DNA of 64,000 nucleotides from Theobroma cacao (taxonomy: Eukaryota > Streptophyta > Magnoliopsida > Malvales > Malvaceae), in the NCBI RefSeq assembly GCF_000208745.1, contig NC_030856.1, forward strand, positions 19,889,323 to 19,953,322. Direction: 5' to 3'. How positions within the stretch are numbered: position 1 is the stretch's first letter; every line of letters starts with the position of its first letter. The notes under the pieces are model-generated. The model ran no database searches. It was given only the letters and a program-made list of their open reading frames with translations, and was not told the origin of the DNA. Below, in pieces: positions 9,424 through 19,444 of this stretch. The translations under genes and the position numbers were made by a program.

Positions 9424-12400
9424 TGTCAAGCCCTACTCTATTATATACTTGTCATGTCATTCATGTACTTGATAGCATATCTACATACTAGGATGCCTCG
9501 GAGAATCGTTAAAAGTCAGTATCGCACCTAGTGGTACAATTAAGTTGATTAAGGCTTTGAACTAGTCCAAACAGAGATTTTAGGATGTATTTGAGAGTTA
9601 TTGAACCTTAAAATGTCTTAATATGGTGATTTGGAGTTCGACGATTCATTTGGAGTCCAATCGAGAATTTTCATAACGTAAGGGCAAAATGGTCATTTTG
9701 CCACCTAAGGGCTAAATTGGAATGTTGGATGAAATTTTTAACTAAGTTTGACTAATTGCAGCATGATTTGAATTTGATAAATGAAAAATTTTAATTTCGA
9801 TATTTTTCCGAACATAAGGGCAAAATAGTCATTTTACGTGTTCACGAGGACATAATTGGAAATTTTGAAATTTTACACCACCATTACACTTGTCAAGCCC
9901 ATGAATTTCACCTATTATTATTTTATACTTTGGATAATTAAGAGATTACATGTGGTGGTGAGAAAATGCTTAATTGTTAAGTTTTAACCATGGACCAATC
10001 ACATGGTGACACATGTCAAGTTTTAATATTTTTATAATTTCCTTTATAAACTCAACATAAACTCTCCCATTTCACTCTTCATGGCCGGCCAAAGCAAAGA
10101 ACAAAGAGAAAATAATAGAAACAAACCCTAGAGAGGAAAATTCAAGAGAAATTTGTTGAATTTCAAAGAACAAAACAATCAAAGGTAAGATTTTTCAATT
10201 TTAGCCTAAAATCTACCTTTCCCATGCTTTTTTTTTCATTTTCTATGGTTGAAACACAAGTTTCCATGAGGGAATACTTGCTGGCCGAACATAGGGAGAA
10301 AGGTTTTGATGATGGATTTTGCTAGATTTCATGATATCTTAGTGCTTTTAGTTGTTTGATGATGTTTGGCATGAAAAACAAGCAAGAAAATAACATGCCC
10401 TTCAACAACCCTCTTTGGCCAAATTTTATAGATGACATGTTAATGATAGATGTTGTTGTATTTCATGTTATTTAGCTCGTAATTGATGATTTATGGTATC
10501 GAATATCGAAAACAGTTATCGAAAAGTATAGTTCCTTTAGCGAACGACTTGAACAATAATGAGAAAATCATAGTGAATGGACTTGAATTTGATTCTAAAT
10601 GATATAGATGGATTTATTGGATTGTGTTAACACTGATTAGCACGTTAGTTCGGAATCAAAATGAATTTCGATTACGATGAATGAAGTCACAATCAAGCTC
10701 ATTGAGGTACTTTGGTGTATTTGGAATATTGGAATTGTAATGAATATATTTGAAGCTGAATCGGATGTTTTGGTTAATTCAACAGTGTATAGTTCGAGTT
10801 AGGTCGAATACAAATTCAGTCCGATCATAATTAAACCCACGTAGAACACCGTCTTTAAGTGATTATTCGAACAATTCTCATTCAATTTCATGTTTTCATA
10901 TAGAGCATGAAATAGTTTTATAACAGTTTGGCACAAAGATATTGAATTACGTGTCGTATATTATGTATAGGTGGTGAGCCCTCTGATAAGAGTAAAGATA
11001 TCGTACCCGAGGACCAAGAATAGGAGTACTCCAAACTCCTGTTATTGTGAGTAATCAAATGTTCACCTTAACTATCTAAAGTAGTTTATACTCGTTTTTA
11101 TGATTTTAAAGAATAATGAACTTAAACCATAGATTTTTATGTTTTATAAGTTAAGTGTCGGTTAAATGAATGAGATTTATAAATTGTGTTGCAATTCAAT
11201 GACAATTTTGGAAATTCAGTAAGTGGAGACTATATACTTGTGTTATCTATATATATATATACACAGTTTGAATTGATGGCTTATGACAATGTGATGGCAT
11301 GAATGGCTGGATTTGTGGTTTGTGGATTATATAAATTGTTTTGTTTTACTTTGACAGGCTGGGTAATATCAAATTAGCCATGTCATGCTGTTGAAAGTTT
11401 TATTGATTTTGTGGGTTATTTGATTAGCATAATGCAGTGGGCGGGTTTCTATGGACCAGCCTATTAGAGGGGCACGGTAAACCCCGTTATATTTTACCTT
11501 AGTACGAGAGGCGCAGATGGTATCTCTTAAGGTACGTTTAGAGTTCACTTCACGTCGAACCACCATGTCAGGATGAAACTCAGCCAATGCCAAGGAATGG
11601 CTATATTTTAAAAGTAAAAACATGTTTTATGGGTATATGTCGTTTTAACATCCTTGGCAGACTCAGTTCGATGCCTGGGCCAAGGTGTCACTGAGTATGA
11701 GTTTTGGCACAAGCCAAGTTTTTAAGAGAATCATAAGCCTTGTTGATTATTTCGATGAAATGTAATTGTTTTATATGAATTGAAATGAGTTTTAAATGTT
11801 ATGAATCATATTATGATAGGATGATTTAACTATCTCCATTTACTCGGCTTTAGCTGTTGTAGATGAACTTTGCTTTCTCACTGGGTTTATAAAACCTCAC
11901 CCCTTCCTTTTACCCATTTCAGCCTCAGGACAGTCTGTAGACAGCGGATTTTGTCGAGGGTTGCTTTTGGATTTGCATCCTTAGAAACCGAAGGTCTACA
12001 GTCTTGTATATTTTCATTTATTTTGGGGCCTACATGTTATTGTAGAATATTTTTGCATACCTGGTTTACTGTGCTATTATACATATGAATTTATTTTACT
12101 CTTATACTACAAAAATTGTTTATGCAGGATTCTATAAATATTGTCTTATAAGAAAATGGAATATTTTATTTAATATTTTATTTAGTTTGATTAGCCATAA
12201 TTTCATTTCAAATGGATGATCTAGATTACCAAAATTTTTGAGTAAAAATGACCAAAATACCCCTGTGTAGCAGAAATTACTTTTCGTTTGTTTTTGATTT
12301 AAAAATAGTTTATATTCCCTTAAAACATGATATTTAGTAACTGTTGCTCATAGGGAAGATGTAAAATTGATGCAAGAGCCTTGCGAGGTTTCGGTTGACA

Positions 12401-12473
12401 TTTCGGGTAATGAATATCTATCGAGACATCACGGCGGTTGTCACGGGCTCGAAAGGAGTATCGGGTCGTGACA
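9424..12473 (+). repeat. A2 3' LTR (A family, 3.05 kb)
   Basis: It begins TGTCAAGCCC and ends GGGTCGTGACA. It is homologous to the minus-strand LTR at 4821-7578 and to the solo LTR at 19445-22387. A short TA repeat sits near 11250-11264. The conserved ATGGCCGGCCAAAGCAAAG stretch at 10081 lies downstream of a TATA-like box. No ORF with recognisable product lies inside it. Confidence 0.9.
10045..10050 (+). promoter_or_regulatory. Candidate TATA box in A-family LTR
   Basis: TATAAA here aligns with TATAAA at 20047-20052 in the solo LTR of the same family, each about 30-40 bp upstream of the conserved GGCCGGCC/GGCTGGCC leader block. Position conservation between copies suggests the LTR core promoter. 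It is a prediction only. Confidence 0.4.
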
Positions 12474-13168
12474 TGGTTGTAGTTGAACAACATCTACAAT
12501 TTCAACATTGAGACCCCTAAGACAACGAGCTATAGTTGATTCTTCAGGTTCATGGACATCGCACTTCATGTGAAGTTGTTCGAACTCCATTGTATATTCT
12601 TCCACTTACTTTTGTTTTTGCCTTTAGTTATGAAATTTGATAAAAATTTCTTGTAGATAATGATTAGGAAGGAACTTACGCTTGAGTTCTCAATGCATCC
12701 TATCCTATGTTCTGATTTTGTTACTGCATTCTCTTTGTTATTGCATTCTCTTTCTCATTGCCTTTTGAGATTTTCCCACCAAGTTGAAGTGTGCTTCTTC
12801 ATTTTAGTTGCCACAAGATTCACACATTTTTCATCGAGAATATCTTTGAGCTCAAAAGCTCTTTCCACTGTGTAGAGCCAGTAAAGGAAGTCATCAAGAT
12901 GAAGTCTTCTTTCAAACTCAAGAATGTTGACTTTGCTTCCCAAATCTTTGGTAGTAGTAGTTCTTTAGTGATGAATAAGTACTTCTTCATTAGAGGATGA
13001 ATTTTGATGAAATGGGTTGGTGTCATTCTCTTCATCACTAGAGCTGCTACTGTTGATTTGAGCATCATGTCTCGTAAGTTGCTCTTGTAATTCTCGAATT
13101 TGCTAACGTAGTTCTGCAATCTCGATCTCATGATCATCTCTTTGACAATTTTGGTGTCTTGGTGGCAT
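12474..13168 (-). pseudogene. gag: K gag fragment
   Basis: It starts at the ATG at 13168 (MPPRHQNCQRDDHEIEIAEL), followed by a predicted short coiled segment and a Ser/Asp/Glu-rich linker. The capsid domain follows: ILEFERRLHLDDFLYWLYTV, VNLVATKMKKHTSTWWENLK, and after frame damage near 12620-12750 an EEYTMEFEQLHMKCDVHEP stretch. In-frame stops occur early (after EIAEL and after EVLIHH). Gag continues to 12474, where A2 interrupts it. It is non-functional. Confidence 0.8.
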
Positions 13169-13312
13169 TTTATTGTATGGTGATGACGATGTGGTGATCT
13201 AGAAAAAAGATGATGATATAACTATAAAACAATAAAAAAATAAAATTTCCCGAACAAGAAGTGTCAAAACCCATCAAGGAATTTGAACTATGCATCAAAT
13301 AATGATCCTCCC

Positions 13313-13324
13313 GCTCTGATACCA
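13313..13324 (-). other. K primer-binding site
   Basis: The minus strand reads TGGTATCAGAGC, an exact initiator-Met tRNA complement, 3 bp from the LTR end at 13328. Confidence 0.85.
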
Positions 13325-13327
13325 AAC

Positions 13328-13816
13328 TGACGTCGGGGTGTTGTAAAAACACTTGGGTGTTGTGAAAGACACCAATCGTGGAGAAGGTTGAAAACCCTAC
13401 TAAGGTGAATCACCAATCTTGGCAAGGTTGAAAACGCTACTAAGGTGAAAATAATAGCCAAAATCCCACTTTGGTTGGCTAGGCCAAAGATACTAAAAAC
13501 CTTTTAGTTTGTAAAAAGAGCCTAGAGAAATGAGCACTCCTGCTTAAGAAAATATTATTTATTAACTCTCAACTTGAATCTGTATAATAACTAAGCTTAA
13601 GGGTCCTATTTATACTATTGTAGTCCCACATCCTAATAAAACTCTACTTCTAGTTGCCTAATACAATTAGAATAATAAACAAGAGATTTAAATAAAATAG
13701 ATATTCTGTTCCTAAATAGAACATGAGTAGCATAAAGTCCTCATACAAGTAAAAGAAGAATTTTATTATGCCTATAATTCCTAAATAATAATCATCAATA
13801 ATATACTCCTATATCA
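13328..13816 (-). repeat. K 5' LTR (about 0.49 kb)
   Basis: The inner end reads TGACGTCGGGG next to the PBS. The outer end is placed at ATATCA (13816) so that the LTR starts TGATATAGGAG on the minus strand; there is no second copy in the window, so this boundary is a guess from TG...CA ends. Confidence 0.5.
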
Positions 13817-16229
13817 TCTAGCTTCGGTTAGATTTTCTTTTTTTGAGTTTGTTTGGGGATTTAGAGCTAAGATTTGGGCAATCTAGCTACTAAGGTAAGG
13901 ATTTAGCTCATTCGTTGAAGGATTTAGCTTAAATGTCAAACTCGGTTATATTTGAAAAGTTGGATATTTTGAAAGACAGGAAATAAATATTTTTGTGATG
14001 CTGTGATGTGTTTCAGGCAAAGTTGGAGATATTCAACACATTGGTGAGTTGAAAAAAGGTTGGAGGTTAAGAATCAAAGCTTGGTGGAGGAACATGCATT
14101 CGATTGTCAATGTGAGTGGGTTATTTTTAAAATGCAGGTGAAGTACGAAGCATTGTTAAATGCGCTGTCATGGTACTAGAATAGAAATTGTATGAATATA
14201 AATGCATAGATCAACTTGCCTAGGCAAGAGAACAAATATGTGTGTGTGTGTACGTGCGCGCGCGCGTGTCTGTGTGTTATGTATTGTGTGCCTTAGTGTG
14301 AGCCACATGGTGGCCTACGTTGATTAAGCCAAAACTAGGAGGTTTAATGTATATGATAAATGTCTTGGAGTATATTACTCTAGACAATTAACCCCTTGGA
14401 AGATAATGAGCATTTAATGCTTTAGAATTAAAGGCACTTAGAACTATACCAAGCTTATAGATAATTGAAGCTCCCTAAATGTGATTTAAGGTTTGATATG
14501 GACACATGGGATGCCAAAGGCATGATGGCCTCATTTGTGGATTTGTATTCCATCCGAGGGATGAATTTTGGACGTTGATTTGATTTAAGGTTGAGTGGGT
14601 CCAATACTTTATGACTATTTGTGTGTTGGAATGGTGGTAAGTAAGGATTGTGGAGTTAGTCCCGCCTGTGATTCCTGTTTACAGTGCTTTGATGCCATTG
14701 ATTGATATTACTTCAGATGATCACTTGGTTTATTATGCCACCTGCCTAAGATTACTTTGGGCAATGTTGTCCATTAGGAGATTACTTCGAACGATGACTC
14801 TAATTTTTCGCCTGTTGCTTTGGCATGCATGTGATTTGTTTATCTATTAACAACTTTACCTTGGGCGCGATTTAACTCTGCTAGTAGGCCATTGTGCATG
14901 ATTTGATGATGTTTAGGGAAAGACCACTCTACAATTATGATTTGGATTGTGAGTAATATGGCATAGGCTCAGATAAATTTGCTTTGAAATTTGTTATGGT
15001 ATTTCTGTGATTGAGGGAAGCCAATTGAGAATAACCTTGAATGGTTGTAAGGATAAGCCTAGTTGATGAGTACTACTTGTGGAAATTTCATAAGGATGAT
15101 TGATATGCTTTGAATATTGGAGATGCTTGTTAGAGCAATTTGTTAGCATTGATAACACTAAATGTGTGTGTGTACAGACACACACACACACACACATGAT
15201 TGATTTATCTGCATTACTGACTGAGTATTTGATGATTCACCCATTTATTGTATCATGTGGAGATAAATAGGTCATAAGACTATGTGGCAAGGGTCTTTAT
15301 TGACAAACTAATTTTGGCATCCGGTAGGTCCCTAACCAACATGTCCACTCCACTATATCTATCGTGAGCTTCTACTTTGTACTTGGGTAAGATGTGTATG
15401 TAGGCATGATGTGCCATTTGAATATGTGTAAGGGCTGTTAAGTATGAACCCTATTTAATGGCCAATGTATGGCTTTATAAATATTATGTATGAACTATGT
15501 GCCAAGGACAACATTTGTGTATTTGAGTTTAATATATTACATGAATATGTGGACTTGGAAAACCCTTGGCTATATGTGTATTTTTTGAATTTTAAGCCTT
15601 GCTTGGGTTTCGTGAACTTCTCTTGACGGGTTCGTGTACTAGTCACGGACTCCCTAATTTGGGTCATGAGAACTTTGGTGCTACGACATGCTTTGATTTG
15701 ATTGTCCATACTATTTAGTGCTCCACAATCTATTTGTAATGATACTTGGCTTTATGGAATTGGGATTCGATATTTGTTTGGACTTTGGTCTTTGGAATTG
15801 ATATAGTTGATTTTGGATTTTGGTTTTGGTAATTGTTTTGACCATGGTGCTTGAGTTGCTATTTGTTTCGATTCTAGCATTTGGATTTGGTATTTGTCTC
15901 AACCTTGATCTTTGAATTGGGTAATTGCTAGACATTGGTGTTTAGACAAATTTTACTCAATAAACTACAAGCTATATTATTTTTGGAATCTATTCATTTT
16001 CTTCAAGGATTTTCTAAAGAGAACAACATTATTTCATTTCCTTTAAAACTAAACCTTTGTTTTCCTCAACATCTTTTAAAAAAGATTTAAAGCCCAATAT
16101 TTACAAATTGTTTTTCTTGGAAGTACTTGAACATTTTACAAACTATCATTTTTATTTCAAAGGCCTAAGAATGGGTTTTCAACAAAACCTTATAAAATCC
16201 TTTTTAAATGAGTTCGTATCCATCGAGAC
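13817..16229. other. Non-coding stretch, probably old LTR sequence
   Basis: No recognisable protein is found in any frame. It holds a mixed TG/GC-alternating tract at 14238-14270 and a TG/CA inverted repeat at 15164-15196. At about 15595-15670 there is a decayed copy of a Tekay LTR end (GCCTTGCTTGGGTTT ... TTTGGGTCATGAGA, then a PBS-like CTTTGGTGCTACGA). Element B inserted at its right edge; the sequence after B (28042-28814) is the 3' end of C's LTR, so the right part here is probably the upstream part of that LTR. Confidence 0.5.
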
Positions 16230-16985
16230 TGTAGTACCCCGTATTTTGATACGGTGGCTAATGAAGTTTACGGATGCCAATTAAGGTTGATTACTGAGTT
16301 AAAAGGGTAATTCAGAAGTGAACTTGTGAAATCTCGATCTCCATAGGCACATAACTAGAAGTAGACGCGATAATGCAGACCAGGGGCAATTTCATAATTT
16401 CTCTTGGTGAGCTCCTACGAGTGGGTTTTTTTTATGCTATTAAGGTCTAAATAGGTCTAAGGAATGAATGAATAATGTTTATGATGGTAAATAAATGAGG
16501 ATTGATTTAGGTTGTTGAAAATGGCTAGTAATTGCAGTTGTGAGCTGTTTTATTATTGAGGGTTGTTTATTTATTTTTAGAGTTACTAGAGTAGAAAGAA
16601 TAGATAGCTATTTAATGGCAATTGAAAGCTAGATAGGAATAACTAGTGGAACTTGATTTAGGAAAGAGCTTTTGGAATTATATTAATGCCAATTTGGGTT
16701 GGTTGTGATGTTGTGTGTGTATAGGTTTCGACAAGGCCTCACATGTCCATTTGGAGAATTAATTGATGTTAGAGTCAAGCAAAAGAATCAACAAGACTTG
16801 TGAGTGAACTTGCATTTCAAAATCATTGTGGGAAATATAATTGTGTTTTGTAAGAAACATTTGAATGATTTATTCCAACTTTTCTAAAAAATGTGTGCCA
16901 GGGAACAAACCTTTGACAAAATGTTTTGGTGTTGTGAAAATGTGAAATGTGTAATAGGACGAACCTATGTGCTCCTATATTATGT

Positions 16986-17025
<40 letters not shown>

Positions 17026-17039
17026 GAATATATGGTGTG

Positions 17040-17156
17040 CATAAACCGATGCTGACCCGGCTATGTGCGAGTAGGAGTATGCATAAACCGATGCTGACCC
17101 GGCTATGTGCGAGTGGGAGTGCGCATAAGCCGATGATGATGATGACCTGGCTATGA
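17040..17156 (+). repeat. 42-bp tandem repeat in B left LTR
   Basis: Units start CATAAACCGATGCTGACCC and contain GGCTATGTGCGAGT. Two full units and a partial third with a GAT triplet run are seen. Copy number differs in the other LTRs of the family. Confidence 0.85.
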
Positions 17157-17347
17157 CAATGAATGAAGTGATGTGGTGTACGTATTTATATATGTTATAT
17201 ATGTATATGTGATAGAAAGTTTATAATTATACTATGTGATCAAAATGAAAAATGAGAAACTTGATTATTGTCAATGTGTTCACTTTGGTGTGCAATATGG
17301 TAGGAATGGATTTTGTGGCATGTAAAAATCCCTTAATTGTCATCTCA

Positions 17348-17690
17348 TTCTCGCTACAGCGAGAAACTCTCGGGTGGTGGGGGCATAAGCCAGCTCTGTT
17401 TCTCGCTACAGCGAGAAACTCTCAGATTTTGATGCATTGCTTTCACTTAGATGAAGATTTTGACCATCTTCCCTTCAGAAATGGGAAAATGGATAAACAT
17501 AAAAGTTGTAGCCTTGCATCTTAGATTTCTAATGGTCTAAAAATTAGGTCAATTGGAATCTAGTATCTAGAGATATACTAGAAAAATTGAAACAAATGCC
17601 AACTAACACTGTTTCTCACTACAGCGAGAAACTTTATGTTTTGGCCGCCTGAATCTCGCTACAGCGAGAATGAACTTTGCTGCAGCAAGA
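17348..17690 (+). repeat. Palindrome array in B left LTR
   Basis: Four copies of a TCTCGCTACAGCGAGA-type palindrome occur at 17349-17364, 17398-17419 (22 bp with flanking GTT/AAC), 17611-17632 (one mismatch) and 17654-17669, plus a weaker copy near 17676-17692. Each could form a hairpin or bind a dimeric protein. Confidence 0.85.
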
Positions 17691-18397
17691 AACTTGTTGC
17701 CATGCTTACTACCTTGCTTGATTTTCACATAATTTTTACCCATTTAACTTCATGGATTGATCTTGGGTTTTTGTAATACTATGAAGTTATTAATCAAAGT
17801 TTGAAATGAGGGGTTTTTAGTAAGAAATTAAATCAATTGCATTGTTTTTGAAACAAGTGCATCATTATTTCCAAATTCTTTCTATCGATTGCTTGTTCCT
17901 TTCTTGTGTTCACTCACTGAGTTTTATACTCACATTTTTAAACTTCATGTTTTAAGATTCAGAGGCAATTGGGACCTAGATTGAGCGATCCATGTATGCT
18001 CGTCTTTTTGGTAGGTACTATGGCAACTCAATAGCTGTATCTTCACCCAGAGTCACTCCACTGACGGTTAAGAGTCTTATGCTTGTGTACATGTATAAGT
18101 AATGAAGACCACTGAGATTCATATTAAAAAAATCAAATATGTATATTTGATTACTGATACCACTATAAGGTGGCAAATGAGTGATACTATGTTTGCATAA
18201 TACAAATGTGAATATTGGATTGCTATAAAACGTTACTGAAATATTTATAATTGAGAATTGTAATATGTGGTTTTAGAAATGACGGTTGAGAATGATGATT
18301 GGGATTGCATAAAAAAAAAGGCTTGCTTAGGCTTAGTGGGTTATGCCTATTGGGCCCATGCGTCGGTCATGGCCCGGGATTTGGGTTGTGACAAAGT

Positions 18398-18409
18398 TGG
18401 TATTAGAGC
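18398..18409 (+). other. B primer-binding site
   Basis: TGGTATTAGAGC differs from the initiator-Met complement by one C to T change. It lies 4 bp after the LTR end. Confidence 0.85.
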
Positions 18410-18577
18410 TCTAGGTTTAGTCGAGTCCTAAGGATTCTCGTGTTAGTCAGCAGAGTTGTCAGAGTTCATGTAGAGTCTTGTTTATGGTTTGTGACTGCAG
18501 CATAATTCATAATCAGGAGGCTATATAAACTCCTATTTCTAGTAACCTCATAAGTGGTACCATTATCCCGGTTTGAG

Positions 18578-18602
18578 ATACCCCCCGAGACACGAGCTGT
18601 TG
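18578..18602 (+). pseudogene. Vestigial gag start in B leader
   Basis: ATACCCCCCGAGACACGAGC aligns with the gag start of C at 29018 (ATGCCACCTCAAACACGAGC). The initiator is ATA rather than ATG. Similarity also covers the leader between PBS and this point and stops soon after, so only about eight gag codons remain before unrelated non-coding DNA. Confidence 0.6.
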
Positions 18603-19444
18603 TTGGATAGATTTTAACCAAATGCTCCTAATGAAAGGTTAATGTAATAACAAATCCCTTTGATTAAAGATGGAGGAAATTGGAGTTGGACTAATAGGTC
18701 GATAATGACTTATTCATTTAGTGGAGATATAATTTAAGCCCATAATTGTCAATGGGAAGAAATTGGATGACATTGGATCATTATTGAGGTTGATATAAAG
18801 GAACATGTACGATAATGGTAATAAGGGGTGCACTTTGATTGGAATGAATAGTGATGGTTGTAATTCACTTGGAGTGTATAAATTTAACCATTTGGGGTAA
18901 GAATAAACCAATATTTGTGTGCACGAATGTAAGTGCACTATGTTAAGTGAGCTTTTTATGCCATATATAATGGTGTCGTACTTCCAAAATATTTTATATG
19001 CGGATATGTGCTAAATATGTGTGTAGTAGCCTAGATGGAGTTAGTTTTGATTCTAATTAAGTAATTGCGAGATTCCAAGGCTTGAATTGAATTATTGTGG
19101 TTTATGGTTATAATTGCATGAATTAGCTCAAGGGTGAAAATCACTGATTATTATAATTGACGTATGGTCATGAAGTAAAAGGCTAGTAAATGATCTACAC
19201 TAAGGATGAGCTTGAATTTTGCTATGCTTAGTATGGAGCCAAAGGATTAAAGGACTATATGTGGATTTAGTAGTTTGAAATTAAATGACATGGAAATAAA
19301 AAATTTAGTCTAAGTGCCATATGGAGTTTTATATGCATATCGATATATGAATTGCTTTAAAGGTCAATTTAAAAATATGTTTGGTTCAATATGCAACCTA
19401 TGATGTAAATGATTAGTCTTGAACGTGACTTCTCCAAAGGTAAG
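18603..19444. other. B interior, left part, non-coding
   Basis: AT-rich, no ORF with a recognisable product on either strand. It ends with GTAAG, the left target copy of the nested solo LTR. Confidence 0.7.

Larger units (their letters stand above)
7579..12473 (+). mobile_element. Ty3/gypsy Tekay-like element A2 (3' half)
   Basis: This contains the RNase H C-terminus, integrase, chromodomain, PPT and a complete 3.05 kb 3' LTR on the plus strand. Its 5' half should lie left of A1, outside the window, because A1 inserted into its RNase H. On the right its LTR ends at 12473 and the K gag continues at 12474, so A2 probably inserted in K; the expected 5-bp target copy would be TGGTT at 12474-12478. 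Multiple stops show it is dead. Confidence 0.88.
12474..13816 (-). mobile_element. Short-LTR Ty3/gypsy element K (5' LTR and gag)
   Basis: On the minus strand an LTR of about 0.49 kb (13816-13328), a perfect initiator-Met PBS and a gag frame follow in order. Gag is cut at 12474 by the 3' LTR of A2. The clade is uncertain; the short LTR differs sharply from the 2-3 kb Tekay-like LTRs nearby. Confidence 0.75.
16230..18393 (+). repeat. B left LTR
   Basis: It begins TGTAGTACCCCG and ends GGGTTGTGACA. It contains a TA microsatellite (16987-17024), a 42-bp tandem repeat and the palindrome array listed separately. It lacks a roughly 540-bp segment present in the solo B LTR (32850-33386). Homology to the right LTR is high along the length, with scattered substitutions and small indels. 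Confidence 0.9.

Noticed and set aside
17040..17156. Tandem repeats as a CRISPR array or centromeric satellite
   Set aside because: Only two to five head-to-tail units without spacers, confined to LTRs of one family in a plant genome.
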